Counted from the stretch's first letter, positions 50,241 to 59,715 are shown. The stretch is 64,000 nt of DNA from Oceanobacillus sp. FSL K6-2867 (GCF_037963145.1 NZ_CP150144.1:1860001-1924000), one strand, 5' to 3'. Notes: generated by a model not told the origin, from the letters alone. Numbers and translations are program-made.

Positions 50241-50506
50241 TCACGAGCTGGATTTCCGTACGCCAGGTAGTTGTCCCTCAAGAGCAAGCTCCCGAAAGGC
50301 AATTCGAGACATTTTAAATCTTTTTATATATCCTCTAGGTCTTCCCGTTAGTTCACAGCGATGGTGCAAACGTGTAGGCGATGAATCACGCGGCAGTTTC
50401 CTCAGTGCTTCATAATCTTCATTTTCTTTTAATTCCTTACGAAGCGTAGCATATTTTGCCACTAATTCTTGCTTCTTTCCTTCACTATCTTAGACTTTTT
50501 AGCCAT
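50241..50506 (-). pseudogene. rpsN: 30S ribosomal protein S14, zinc-free paralogue, with a frameshift near the N-terminus
   Basis: The gene opens with AGGAGGA and ATG at 50506 reading [10 protein letters not shown], as in S14 of the C-minus type, but meets TAG after 14 codons. The correct frame resumes at [36 protein letters not shown] and runs to the normal end. One A appears to be missing in the AAAGAAG run at about 50478. This could be a real inactivating mutation or a sequencing error; the downstream GTG at 50462 could give a truncated product. Only one Cys of the zinc ribbon remains (HRCELTG), so this is the zinc-independent paralogue used under zinc shortage. I see no clear Zur box. Confidence 0.8.
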
Positions 50507-50649
50507 TTAATGTTCCTCCTTTTATTTAGCATGAAATGCACAATGATGTACTAATTAAATTAATCATAGATATAATGAGTCCCTAATGTCCACCAGGTTA
50601 CAAACTATATCATGGATTTAAAATATCGTCAATAACTACGATTCAAATC

Positions 50650-50690
50650 AAAAAAACAACTGTGTTTCAGAGAACGACAGTTGTTTTTTT
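50650..50690 (-). terminator. terminator overlapping the end of the Rrf2 gene
   Basis: Minus strand AAAAAACAACTGT pairs with ACAGTTGTTTTTTT over about 13 bases. The stop codon of the gene lies in the loop. Confidence 0.85.
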
Positions 50691-51068
50691 AGCAACTTCA
50701 GAAATTTTTTGATGCCTTAACTCTTCCTCCATTTTCTTTTCTGCTGAAAACATTATCTCTTGAATCATACAATCGGGATCATTATTCAAACAACCCCCGA
50801 ACAAGGTCGTCGTTCCTTCAATAGCATCAATAACATCAAGAAATGAAATGTTTTCCCAGTCTGGTTTCAGCTTATATCCACCATTAGCTCCAGAAGATGA
50901 TTCAATCATCCCTGCCTTAACTAACTTCGTCAAAATTTTGGACAAGTATGTTGGTGAAAGGTCTTGCTGCTCTGCCAACTGCTGCACACCCACACGTTGA
51001 TCGGGGGAAGTAACGGCAAGATGCAGCATAATGTGAAGGGCATAGTTCGTTGCCTTCGAGTATTTCAT
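50667..51068 (-). CDS. Rrf2-family transcriptional regulator
   Basis: The 133-residue protein starts MKYSKATNYALHIMLHLA and has the Rrf2 winged helix VQQLAEQQDLSPTYLSKILTKLVKAGMIESSSGANGGYKLK. It retains two cysteines in the GGCLNNDPDCMIQ region, fewer than iron-sulfur members such as IscR and NsrR, so it may be a thiol-based sensor of the YwnA/CymR group. A promoter with -35 TTGACA (51132-51127) and -10 TATATT lies upstream. Its target is unknown. Confidence 0.88.
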   Translation of the reverse strand: MKYSKATNYALHIMLHLAVTSPDQRVGVQQLAEQQDLSPTYLSKILTKLVKAGMIESSSGANGGYKLKPDWENISFLDVIDAIEGTTTLFGGCLNNDPDCMIQEIMFSAEKKMEEELRHQKISEVAKKTTVVL

Positions 51069-51434
51069 ATAATTTCACCCCTTTTCAAGACTTTTAATGT
51101 CTACAATATATCTCATAATATTATAATGTCAAATGTCATGCTTAAAAATGCGGAATCACAAAATGTATGATTTCAATATCAAAATGAATGTTTTTGGCAT
51201 CTTTTCTCTCATGAATAATTAGAGAATATGAAATTTTGTACGTTAAAGGGAATCTGAAACCTTATAGGCTAGGATGTTGGTTAAACGAATGATTCGGCAC
51301 AAAGATATATGATAACCCAGTAATAATTATAAATGTACAACTAACCATTGTTATTATCTCCTATATGTTTGGTAAAGCAGGATTAGTTGCCGGGGGATCA
51401 TGAGATTACCCCCAAACAATATGTATTTTTTTCA
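51069..51434. other. intergenic region without a gene
   Basis: Apart from the Rrf2 promoter (51105-51132) and a weak hairpin GGGGGATCATGAG-ATTACCCCC near 51390, likely downstream of the HxlR gene, I see no gene or RNA here. Confidence 0.5.
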
Positions 51435-51776
51435 TTAATACATTTGACTATCAATTCCCCATTCACACATTGCTTCTAAAATCGGGATTAGAGAAGATCC
51501 CTTATCTGAAAGAGAATACTCTACTTTTGGTGGTATTTGCGGGTATTCTGTTCGGATAACAAGGCCACTTGATTCTAAGTCCTTTAATTGACGACTAAGT
51601 GTTTTATACGTAATGGTACCAATCATTCTTTGCAATTCGTTAAAACGGATTGTTTGATTTTCTGCAAGTAAGTACAAAATTACCATTCTCCATTTACCAC
51701 CAATGAGGGACATTGTATATCCAAAAGGTGTATCTTCTATGTTTTTTACTTTTCCATGGAACTCATGCATGCTCAT
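51435..51776 (-). CDS. HxlR-family transcriptional regulator
   Basis: The 113-residue protein has the HxlR winged helix: FGYTMSLIGGKWRMVILYLLAENQTIRFNELQRMIGTITYKTLSRQLKDLESSGLVIRTEYPQIPPKVEYSLSDKGSSLIPILEAMCEWG. One Cys (MCEWG) may be redox-active as in HypR or HxlR-type sensors. It lies 69 bases after the first arginase-like gene on the same strand and could regulate or be co-transcribed with it. Confidence 0.9.
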   Translation of the reverse strand: MSMHEFHGKVKNIEDTPFGYTMSLIGGKWRMVILYLLAENQTIRFNELQRMIGTITYKTLSRQLKDLESSGLVIRTEYPQIPPKVEYSLSDKGSSLIPILEAMCEWGIDSQMY

Positions 51777-51845
51777 CTTATCACCATCCTTCTCAATAAG
51801 TTTAACATCAAAAGACCCGATTTATTATCAGGTCTTTTTGATTTC

Positions 51846-52724
51846 TTATTTTCTTAATAAAGGAAGAGAACTTAATAAATTAGAAAGTGCAATAGCGTCC
51901 CAAGGCAGATGTTCTGTAATCCCAAGCCCCACTACATCGAACTCCTCTGAAACATCTTGAATGAGCCGCCCCACAGATTTTATGGATGATCCTTTTGGCC
52001 ATTCACGCACATTTTTTTCGTATCTTCCCGGTTTAGCGCCACCTTGGGAACGGAATTCCTGAAGATCCAGCACATCAAGATCAAAATGAACCGCTACGCG
52101 TGAAACGCCTGTTGCCTTAAGCAAATCTAATATTTTTCCGCTAGACGATTCAAAATCACGTGAGCTTACATTATTAAAATTATATTTTTGATAAACATGA
52201 GGTTCTTTTTCAATTTCTTTATTTATACCGGCAAAAACAACGTTCGATGGACTGATTCTTGTAGGAACGAGCGAAGCGAAGTCATCATCCCCTTCTCCGA
52301 GCAAAGTGGCTAAAACCATCGCTTGATAATTTGGCAAGTATTCAGGTGTTTTGATGTCAGGATGTGCATCAATCCATAAAATCGCCACATCGTCCTTGTA
52401 TTTTTCTAGAAGATAAGCAAATGGAACTAGCTCCACACTACACTCTCCTCCTAAAACGACTACTCGGTCCGGTTGCTTGTTCTGAAGTATATCAAAAGCT
52501 TCATTTGCTTGTTTAATCAATTGCTGCTTGGCTAGAATACCATCTTCTTTTTCGTGATTCATTAACCCTGTATCAATGGGTACTTCAATCGTTTCGTCAT
52601 CCGATTCAGGTGCAAGCCACGCCAAAAGACGGGAACCAAAGTGGTAATCAAGGTTATTCCCATTGCCGCCTTGCCATTGGGGCATAATCAGACGTAATGT
52701 TCTGCTTGTTCGTTCATTTTCCAT
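51846..52724 (-). CDS. arginase-family protein, paralogue 1 (Cys in place of the first metal His)
   Basis: The 292-residue protein has the ureohydrolase metal motifs DAHPD and HFDLDVLD, but the first motif is GGECSVE where arginases have GGDHS. The metal-binding His is Cys and the Asp is Glu. The GLGITEHLPWDA region near the C-terminus is shared with the paralogue. Substrates could be an N-amidino compound or a guanidino acid. The two genes are clearly tandem duplicates (both begin LR.LMPQWQGGN) in one operon with RidA and an Old Yellow Enzyme. Confidence 0.8.
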   Translation of the reverse strand: MENERTSRTLRLIMPQWQGGNGNNLDYHFGSRLLAWLAPESDDETIEVPIDTGLMNHEKEDGILAKQQLIKQANEAFDILQNKQPDRVVVLGGECSVELVPFAYLLEKYKDDVAILWIDAHPDIKTPEYLPNYQAMVLATLLGEGDDDFASLVPTRISPSNVVFAGINKEIEKEPHVYQKYNFNNVSSRDFESSSGKILDLLKATGVSRVAVHFDLDVLDLQEFRSQGGAKPGRYEKNVREWPKGSSIKSVGRLIQDVSEEFDVVGLGITEHLPWDAIALSNLLSSLPLLRK

Positions 52725-52748
52725 TCATGAAAACCCTCTTTCTTATAC

Positions 52749-53606
52749 TTAGTTCTGAGCTAGAATAGGCATTTGTGCAAGAAGTTTCTTTAAGTTAATG
52801 GCTTCCCAAGGCATATGTTCTGTGATCCCTAATCCAACAACATTTGTTTCGTTAGATACATCATTAATCAATCTAGCCACCTGTGTGAAGCTCATTTCAC
52901 CTTCTGCCCAATCGATTGAGAGTGGTTCTGGACTCGCGAAAATTTGCGAACGGAATAGCTTAGGATCTAGAATATCAACATCCAGATGGATGACTAAATG
53001 TTTGATATGATTATCTGAAATCCATTTCAGAACAGTACCGCTTTCATTGGCAAATTCTTCAGGGGCGGCAACATGGATTCCTAATCGTTCGATTCGTTCT
53101 GATTCGTAATCTTTCGGTTTTATACCAGCCAACATGACATTTTGAGGTTTTAATGGAACGTTTACTTTACTTGCGAATTCCTTATCTCCTTCACCTAAAA
53201 GATTGCCTAGAACCATCGTATTGGCATTTTCCATTTCTTTAGGAGAAGAGATATCTCCATGTGAATCAATCCATAAAACGCCTAGTTCTCCTTCGTAACG
53301 TTCATTGAGATAGGCATAAGGGGCTTGGCCAACCAGGCAGTCACCACCAAACATGACGATACGATCAGGTTCGTGGGTATCTATTAGATTTTGAGCCGCT
53401 TTCAATTGTTTTAACAAAGCTTGGCGTGCCACAATACCGTCTTCTTTTTTGAGTAGTTTGGGATTTGTTTCAATCGGCACTTCAACTAATAGATCATCAC
53501 TTTCAGGAGCTAGCCAAGACAAGAGTTCGGCTCCTAAGGCATAACCTGCTTCATTGTTTCCACCTTGCCATTGCGGCATTAACATGCGTAATGTTTTTTC
53601 ACTCAT
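52749..53606 (-). CDS. arginase-family protein, paralogue 2
   Basis: The 285-residue protein has GGDCLVG (Cys for His), DSHGD and HLDVDILDP; the other metal residues are intact. The shared MPQWQGGNNEAGYALGAELLSWLAPESDD start shows it is a duplicate of paralogue 1. I chose ATG 53606, seven bases after GAGGAGGA; the longer ATG frame is upstream of that site. The Cys variant is found in a known subgroup of arginase-like proteins, so enzymatic activity is possible. 133 bases separate it from the RidA gene. Confidence 0.8.
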   Translation of the reverse strand: MSEKTLRMLMPQWQGGNNEAGYALGAELLSWLAPESDDLLVEVPIETNPKLLKKEDGIVARQALLKQLKAAQNLIDTHEPDRIVMFGGDCLVGQAPYAYLNERYEGELGVLWIDSHGDISSPKEMENANTMVLGNLLGEGDKEFASKVNVPLKPQNVMLAGIKPKDYESERIERLGIHVAAPEEFANESGTVLKWISDNHIKHLVIHLDVDILDPKLFRSQIFASPEPLSIDWAEGEMSFTQVARLINDVSNETNVVGLGITEHMPWEAINLKKLLAQMPILAQN

Positions 53607-53739
53607 CATGCTTCCTCCTCGATTATCCAGGTTGTATCTTTTTTCACCTGGAGTTACCTTCATTATATAGAGGATATAATATAACGTAAGTATGCACTTT
53701 TATGACACCCACTATCGTAAAGGATAGCTTGGAAATGTT

Positions 53740-54189
53740 TTACCTACCTAATTCCGCTCGGGTATCCACCTTTTTTCCATTGACCAACGCCATGGCCTCA
53801 ATTTCAATCATAAACTCCGGTGCTGCTAATGCATTAACTTCAACAATTGTGTCTGCTGGATAAGGAGTAGAAAAGTATTTTTTTCGAAGTTCAATGATTT
53901 TTGGAAAATGACTCATATCCGTAAGATAGATCGTCACTTTAATCACACGGTCAAGGTCCGAACCTCCAGCTTGCAGCACAGTAGCCAAATTATGAAATGC
54001 TTGTTCTGCTTGCTTGTCAAAATCATTGACTCCGACTATTCCCCCTTGCTCATTACCAGCCGTCTGACCTGAAATGATGAGTAAATCTCCTACACGAAAG
54101 CCTTGTGAGATATTAAACCGTTCCATCGGATCTGGATTTGTTGCAATTCGCTGGGCGATAAGACCGTTCATTTCTTTTTCATTTGTCAT
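53740..54189 (-). CDS. RidA/YjgF-family protein lacking the catalytic Arg
   Basis: The 149-residue protein has the RidA fold (LLIISGQTAGNEQGGIVG; LATVLQAGGSDLDRVIKVTIYLTD; EIEAMALVNG). Canonical RidA has Pro-Ala-Arg before the last strand (Arg105) for enamine and imine hydrolysis; here the sequence is PADTIVEVNALA, so the Arg is Asp. It is probably not a standard 2-aminoacrylate deaminase. Start at 54189 behind GAGGAGGA. It lies 42 bases after the flavoprotein gene. Confidence 0.8.
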   Translation of the reverse strand: MTNEKEMNGLIAQRIATNPDPMERFNISQGFRVGDLLIISGQTAGNEQGGIVGVNDFDKQAEQAFHNLATVLQAGGSDLDRVIKVTIYLTDMSHFPKIIELRKKYFSTPYPADTIVEVNALAAPEFMIEIEAMALVNGKKVDTRAELGR

Positions 54190-54231
54190 CTTATGTCCTC
54201 CTCTGATCATGAATTTTCACAAACGTAAAGG

Positions 54232-55326
54232 TTACACTTCAAAAGCCTTGATTTTTGCATTCGGTTTTAACACTTCTTCCGGGTTAAACGTTGCTAAGGC
54301 TTTCCCATTTTTAACCTTGGTGACCCACTCATGGTTGGCCAATGCCCCCTTGCCTAAAGTGACCACATCGGCTTCTCCGTTTGCAATGATTTTATTCGCT
54401 TTTTCGGGATTCTCTAAATGACCGTTAGCAATTACAGGTAGTTTCCCATACTTTTTCGCCAGAGCTGCAAGTGACAACCCGCCCGTATCGAATGCAGGTT
54501 TCCATGCTTCATATTCCGTAACATGGATAAAGTCAAGACCGGCTTGTCCTAACCTTCCAAAAATGATTTCAGCATCCTTTTCTTTTCCTGCCCACTTATG
54601 TGTCTGATCATTTACTTTCGCTTGCGAAATCCGAATACCAACAGTAAAGTCCGGCCCGACTGCTTCCCGGATGGCTTTAGACACTTCCACCAATAAACGG
54701 ACCCGGTTCTCTGTCGAACCACCATATTCATCTGTACGCTGATTGGTGTAATCAGTTAGAAATTCATCAAGTAAATAGCCATTCGCGCCATGAATTTCAA
54801 TCCCATCAAATCCGGCTGCTTGAGTACGTTTAGCCGCATTCACAAACCCAGTTATCACTTCAGTAATTTCTTCTTTTGTTGCTTCTTTTGGCATAGGGTA
54901 AGGTCCTGTTCCTTCATAAGTTTCACTTTTTTCTCCTTTTGGTTGAACGGCAGAAGGACCGATTGATGCATGACCAAAAGGGTTTCCATGAACAAGGGCT
55001 CCAGTATGCATAATTTGCGCAACTATTTTCGTGCCTGCTTGATGGACAGAATCTACCACTTTCCTCCATGCCTCTGTTTGTTCCTTATTAATAATTCCTG
55101 GCTGGTAAATATATCCCGGACTAGATTTATCATCGGTATAAATACCTTCAGTAATGATGAGGCTGAAGCCTCCGCGGGCAAACGATGTGTAGTATGCTCT
55201 CATTTGATTGGTTGCCAGTCCTTCAGCTGTTGCACTAATGCGAGTCATCGGCGCAACCCCAACCCGATTATCCAATGTTGTACTCCCTAAAAAAGCAGTT
55301 TCAAAAAGCGATTTTACGTCTGACAT
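54232..55326 (-). CDS. Old Yellow Enzyme-family NADH:flavin oxidoreductase
   Basis: The 364-residue FMN protein starts with the OYE pattern KSLFETAFLGSTTLDNRVGVAPMTRISATAEGLATNQMRAYYTSFARGGFSLIITEGIYTDD. The AAKRTQAAGFDGIEIHGANGYLLDEFLTDYTNQRTDEYGGSTENRVRLLVEV motif (catalytic His/Asn region) and a C-terminal FMN phosphate motif follow. It reduces activated double bonds of an unknown substrate. First gene of the operon with RidA and the two arginases, divergent from the LysR gene. Confidence 0.92.
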   Translation of the reverse strand: MSDVKSLFETAFLGSTTLDNRVGVAPMTRISATAEGLATNQMRAYYTSFARGGFSLIITEGIYTDDKSSPGYIYQPGIINKEQTEAWRKVVDSVHQAGTKIVAQIMHTGALVHGNPFGHASIGPSAVQPKGEKSETYEGTGPYPMPKEATKEEITEVITGFVNAAKRTQAAGFDGIEIHGANGYLLDEFLTDYTNQRTDEYGGSTENRVRLLVEVSKAIREAVGPDFTVGIRISQAKVNDQTHKWAGKEKDAEIIFGRLGQAGLDFIHVTEYEAWKPAFDTGGLSLAALAKKYGKLPVIANGHLENPEKANKIIANGEADVVTLGKGALANHEWVTKVKNGKALATFNPEEVLKPNAKIKAFEV

Positions 55327-55510
55327 TTCTTGTAACCTCCTGTGTATAAGTTGTTTGATCCATGTATGACATATCTCTCCCCTAAAGTGGAAGTGAACTA
55401 CATTAGAAGTATGTGCTATTTTTATTGTAATCCACCATTTTTGTTTAGTAAAATAGATAATAACGATATATTAGTTCACTAAAATTGAACTTAAAAGGAG
55501 ATAATTCTAC
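55327..55510. promoter_or_regulatory. divergent promoter region of the OYE operon and lysR
   Basis: The 184-base gap holds GTGAACTAC and TAGTTCACTAAAATTGAAC-type repeats (GTGAACT near 55392, AGTTCAC near 55474), an inverted pair that may be the LysR binding site. I see no clear -10/-35 pair. GGAG precedes the lysR start. Confidence 0.45.
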
Positions 55511-56365
55511 ATGGAGCTTCGTCATCTGATAACACTTAAGACAATTGTAGAAAGAGGAGGATTTAAAAAGGCTGCTGAACATCTTGGCTATGCACAATCA
55601 TCCGTTACAACTCATATTCAAGAATTAGAGGAGGAAGTAGGGAAACCATTATTTGATCGGCTTGGCAAGAAAGTCGTTTTAACTCATTACGGGGAACGAC
55701 TTCTTTCTTATGCGGTTAAGATCATCGAATTACATGCTCAGGCATTAAATACAGATGATGAACCAATAGGAGACCTTATTATTGGCATTTCAGAATCGCT
55801 GACGATCGGTCGTGTACCACCTATTCTCTTAGAATATAAAAATTCTTATCCTAAGGTTAATCTTTCGCTAAAATCAATAGAAAATTATACTGTTGCATCC
55901 CAGCTTCAAAATGGAGATATCGATTTAGCATTAGTATTAGAAAAAGAAGATTGGTCGCTACCTGAAATTTATTGTGAAAAACTGATAAGGGAAAGAATGG
56001 TGTTAATTAGCCCACCCGAGAAAAAAGATGTCAATCGAACAGTTCTTTATACTGAACGATCATGCAGTTACAAATCCGTGTTTGATGCGTATTTAATATT
56101 CAAACAGATGGACGTGAAGGAAAGTTTAGACTTCCAAAGCATTGAAGCAATTAAGCAATGTGTAAGAAGTGGTTTAGGTATTTCAATGGTACCTTACTTT
56201 TCCGTGAAGGAAGAACTAGAAAGTCATAAACTAAAAGGAGAATTTGTAGCACCAGAACATCCGGCTATTTCTACATTTCTTGCTTACCATAAAGATAAAT
56301 GGCTTTCTCCGTCTATGAACATTATGATTTCTTTGATAAGAAACCATGCTGAATATTGGATCTAA
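55511..56365 (+). CDS. LysR-family transcriptional regulator
   Basis: The 284-residue regulator starts MELRHLITLKTIVERGGFKKAAEHLGYAQSSVTTHIQELEEEVGKPLFDRLGKKVVLTHYGERLLSYA, a standard LysR helix-turn-helix and linker helix. A substrate-binding domain follows (GDLIIGISESLTIGRVPPILLEYKNSYPKVNLSLKS). Divergent from the OYE-RidA-arginase operon, which it most likely controls. The ligand is unknown. Confidence 0.92.
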   Translation: MELRHLITLKTIVERGGFKKAAEHLGYAQSSVTTHIQELEEEVGKPLFDRLGKKVVLTHYGERLLSYAVKIIELHAQALNTDDEPIGDLIIGISESLTIGRVPPILLEYKNSYPKVNLSLKSIENYTVASQLQNGDIDLALVLEKEDWSLPEIYCEKLIRERMVLISPPEKKDVNRTVLYTERSCSYKSVFDAYLIFKQMDVKESLDFQSIEAIKQCVRSGLGISMVPYFSVKEELESHKLKGEFVAPEHPAISTFLAYHKDKWLSPSMNIMISLIRNHAEYWI

Positions 56366-56489
56366 CGAGTTCTTAGCAGATTAGAGACATAAATCATTTG
56401 TTAAATTTTTTACATTAAAAATTATCCCTAATTAGAGTTCAAGATACGGTATGGAATTTAATACAAATAATTCCAATCACTAAAAATAA

Positions 56490-56527
56490 AAAGCCTGCTT
56501 GGAATCGACTTCCAAACAGGCTAAAAC
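56490..56527 (+). terminator. terminator-like hairpin downstream of lysR
   Basis: AGCCTG..TTGGAA pairs with TTCCAA..CAGGCT over five bases, with A-rich upstream and AAAA downstream. It is about 125 bases after the lysR stop. The rest of 56366-56765 shows no gene; it contains a degenerate repeat of TTGAACCAATTTGAACC near 56675. Confidence 0.6.
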
Positions 56528-56765
56528 CCTTGGTATATAAGGTTTATTAACGTTTTGAGAAATATCGAGACTGTTTTCATGGATACTTAATCAATCCTAA
56601 TCCATTCATATCAAGGATTTGTGATTTCTAAAATGGATAGGGATTGATGAAAATTGAGTGAAATTGATACTACTTGAACCAATTTGAACCGATAGATGCT
56701 AGTTGAATACACAATTTCTCTTATTTCTCTATATTCACTAAAATCGAGATAACTAAATGGTTAAA

Positions 56766-58622
56766 TTAATCAACCCACAATTCTGTAAGCAAAACATCAT
56801 CACTGTTAGGACGAACTGACTTCTCTTTAGGGATTTTCACAAAAACAGGAACCTGTATTGCATTCCCTGTTATTATGACCTCTCCTTTTCCAAGACTAGG
56901 AATCATTTGAAATGAGTTTTTATCAAGAGTTGGCATAGTATTCTCTAACATCCTTAAATCATTTTCATTTACTAAACGGTGGATTAAGTAATTATGTGTT
57001 TGCGAAAGTATTGTTGGAGAGATGTCAGCTGGTCTTTGGCTAGAAAGTGTTAAATAAAATCCAAACTTTCTACCTTCTTTTATAATTTCCTCAAAAATAG
57101 ACAGTCTGTAATCTTGCCAATCATCACTTGTATTTCGCTTTTGATCATTCAATATATTATGAGCTTCATCTATAATCAAATGCTTTGTATGTGTGATTCC
57201 CTTGTCTATTAAAAGATTCTTTTGCTCATCATAAATCATTTTAGATAGGAGCATAGGAATTAGTCTTGTTATTTCCTGGTTAGCTTTGACTAATGAAATT
57301 ATATTAAAAGCACTGAATTCATCGTTAATATTTTCAACCACTGATACTACTTTTTCAAGGCTATCAAATGAAGTGTTAATTCTATTAAACAAAGGATTCA
57401 AATGCTCACTGTTAACTTTTCCCCATGCTGTCTTATAAACTTTTTGAAAATCTAGAAACATTTTTAGCTGCTTTGTTGGATTATTTTCGAATTGCTGGAA
57501 CACTTCATTCAAACCATTTGAAATTATATGCAAGTTTACTTTTCGCCAAGTTTCATCCTTGATATTACTCATTGCTCCACTGTTAATATAATCCTTTTCT
57601 CTTGTTCTATAAGATTGTGTACTTGATATATACTCTAGCTGTTCAAGAACAACATACTGGGATGTATCTGTATAATAATTTTGGGACACTTGAATCCATT
57701 CCTGTAAACTATTTTGATTTACAGTCCCACCCGTTGTTAATATTCTTTTTATTAAACCTGTTACAAACTCACCAAAATGAAAGTGCGGATTTGAAATGCA
57801 TTTGTTATACGTATTCATTGCCTCTCTTAAAAATGGAACTTGCGTCCCTGGCTTTGCATCAAATAGAACAGACAATATATCAGCATCGAATAAATACTCC
57901 TTCGTTACTGGAATTTTATTTCCCTCAACTGGATTTCTTGTATTTACTTTAAAACACTTTTTACTGTCTTCATCTATTCCGAACATATTTTCTCCAGTAT
58001 ATTCACCATTAAAGTCCATTACATAAAACTGGGATTTCTCTACGATACGTTCCCGATACTTGGTACTTAGTAATTCAAGGTACAATTTATGTAGTGTATT
58101 GGATTTCCCACTTCCAGTATTACCAAAAACCCCTATATGTGATGCAAAAAACTTATTAATAGATAACCGAATTGGTTGTCCTTCTAAAATTGATTCACCA
58201 ATCAAGATTGTCTCCTCTATATTATCAACGCCATAAATAACTTTTAACTCTTCCTGAGTTGTTAAAGTTACTTCATTCCCAATCATTGGTACGTATTGAC
58301 TAGTAACTTCAAAACTATCTTCATTAATTACTCCTTTTACTTTTAAAGTGATGATACGATTAATAGAATTCTTTGCATATCGATTATCGAACTCAGTACT
58401 CTTAATCGTATTCTGTTGATCTATAATTTTCTCCGTCGAAACTGTTGCAATAATTTTAACTTCATTTTGATTAATAGTCAGAAATGCACCTATTTTAGGT
58501 CCAGTCAAAATATCTCCATACCATATAAACTCTGCTTCATTTGACATATGGTACATACCAACCTGTGACACACCTCCCTCAACCCCTACAATCACACCTA
58601 ACTTTTTACTATGCGTTATCAT
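56766..58622 (-). CDS. HerA-like ATPase of a SIR2-HerA defence system
   Basis: This FtsK/HerA-type ATPase of 618 residues starts at ATG 58622, nine bases after GGAGGA. It overlaps the SIR2 gene by 14 bases. The N-terminal HAS-barrel-like region (KLGVIVGVEGGVSQVGMYH) is followed by Walker A HIGVFGNTGSGKSNTLHKLYLELL and Walker B THTKHLIIDEAHNILND. An Arg-finger segment SLSSQRPADISPTILSQTHNYLIHRL and a conserved C-terminus follow. Paired SIR2-HerA genes form known antiphage complexes that degrade NAD+ or DNA when triggered. Last gene of the defence cluster. Confidence 0.88.
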   Translation of the reverse strand: MITHSKKLGVIVGVEGGVSQVGMYHMSNEAEFIWYGDILTGPKIGAFLTINQNEVKIIATVSTEKIIDQQNTIKSTEFDNRYAKNSINRIITLKVKGVINEDSFEVTSQYVPMIGNEVTLTTQEELKVIYGVDNIEETILIGESILEGQPIRLSINKFFASHIGVFGNTGSGKSNTLHKLYLELLSTKYRERIVEKSQFYVMDFNGEYTGENMFGIDEDSKKCFKVNTRNPVEGNKIPVTKEYLFDADILSVLFDAKPGTQVPFLREAMNTYNKCISNPHFHFGEFVTGLIKRILTTGGTVNQNSLQEWIQVSQNYYTDTSQYVVLEQLEYISSTQSYRTREKDYINSGAMSNIKDETWRKVNLHIISNGLNEVFQQFENNPTKQLKMFLDFQKVYKTAWGKVNSEHLNPLFNRINTSFDSLEKVVSVVENINDEFSAFNIISLVKANQEITRLIPMLLSKMIYDEQKNLLIDKGITHTKHLIIDEAHNILNDQKRNTSDDWQDYRLSIFEEIIKEGRKFGFYLTLSSQRPADISPTILSQTHNYLIHRLVNENDLRMLENTMPTLDKNSFQMIPSLGKGEVIITGNAIQVPVFVKIPKEKSVRPNSDDVLLTELWVD

Positions 58623-59613
58623 CTTTGGATTCCTCCAATTTAATACCATTCAATATATTCGTTAGGTTTGATAGAGTAAAACTAAACCACTTTTCATCGT
58701 TTGTATTTTCACTATGCTTATTAATATAAGCTTCATCAAAATCTTTAGGTGTCAATATTCTAAAATTCGGTCTTTCGTTTTCAAAATTTAAATTGTCTAA
58801 GTAAGTTTGCCTATCACTATCAGTAAATCCAAATACGTATACTATTAATTCGGGATTTTGTACTGCTCGTTTAACCATTTTTGCAATATGTTTATCCTGA
58901 AAAGAGAAACCAATAACAAATAAAACTGATTGTGGCTTATCTAACTCCATTTGAAAAATACGCAACATTTCATGAAAATGATTGTTTTCAAAAGTAGTTG
59001 ATGCCTCATATCCGTCTGGTTTAACTATAATTGATTCTTCAACTACCTCATTTTTAATTACAATATTTTGATCTTGTTTTTTCCAATTGATTGATCCGTG
59101 TGGCTTTATCAATGTTATTGACGGAATTTCATTGATGTAATTATCATTTAACCCTTTATATGAAACTGTTCTATTAAAATTGGAACTGTCTAAGTAACGA
59201 TCAAAATATCCTGTAGCTCCATCATTAAACACCAACTTATACTTTTTTAAAATCTGATCCGTTGCTCTTTCAATATATAAATCATAATTGGTTGTAAAAA
59301 CATTCACGTTTTTTGGTGTCTGTCGAGAATTAGACAAATTAAGTATAGAAACAATGCTCTCTATAAATTTTTGATAGTTTTCCAAAACTGTATAAACATC
59401 TTTTTCTGCCAGTTCACACTTATTTTTAATTAATAATTTTTTACTAACTTTCTGAACACGTTCAAATAACTGCTCATTAGCCGACTTGTCATTTCCATCA
59501 CGAAATGCACCCATTAATGGAATAGCGGGTACTGATGTCCCAGATCCTAAAAGGAAATTAACTTGTTTTGTTATCGCTATTTTTCTCAATTGCTTTACAA
59601 TCTCTACACTCAT
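58609..59613 (-). CDS. SIR2-domain effector protein
   Basis: The 334-residue SIR2 protein has the NAD-binding GSGTSVP (residues 23-29), catalytic-site TTNYDLYIERA and the conserved His in IKPHGSINW. VIGFSFQDKHI near the C-terminus is the usual distal Rossmann motif of bacterial SIR2 defence proteins. It lacks Zn ribbons of deacetylase sirtuins, so NADase activity is expected. Directly coupled to the HerA gene and 103 bases after hsdR, with a terminator and a new promoter between. Confidence 0.88.
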   Translation of the reverse strand: MSVEIVKQLRKIAITKQVNFLLGSGTSVPAIPLMGAFRDGNDKSANEQLFERVQKVSKKLLIKNKCELAEKDVYTVLENYQKFIESIVSILNLSNSRQTPKNVNVFTTNYDLYIERATDQILKKYKLVFNDGATGYFDRYLDSSNFNRTVSYKGLNDNYINEIPSITLIKPHGSINWKKQDQNIVIKNEVVEESIIVKPDGYEASTTFENNHFHEMLRIFQMELDKPQSVLFVIGFSFQDKHIAKMVKRAVQNPELIVYVFGFTDSDRQTYLDNLNFENERPNFRILTPKDFDEAYINKHSENTNDEKWFSFTLSNLTNILNGIKLEESKDDNA

Positions 59614-59634
59614 CCGTATATCCCCACCTCAACT

Positions 59635-59679
59635 ATATTATCTGTACTATAAAAAAGGCATCAACATTTCTGCTGATGC
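59635..59679 (-). promoter_or_regulatory. hsdR terminator overlapping a promoter for sir2-herA
   Basis: Minus strand GCATCA pairs with TGATGC over 10 bases, followed by CTTTTTT, a terminator for hsdR (59651-59679). A possible promoter overlaps its end: -35 TTGATG (59664-59659), 18 bases, -10 TAATAT (59640-59635), then GGTGGGG before the sir2 ATG. Confidence 0.6.
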
Positions 59680-59715
59680 TTGAAAATCATTAATTTCTTG
59701 GCAATTTATTATTTA

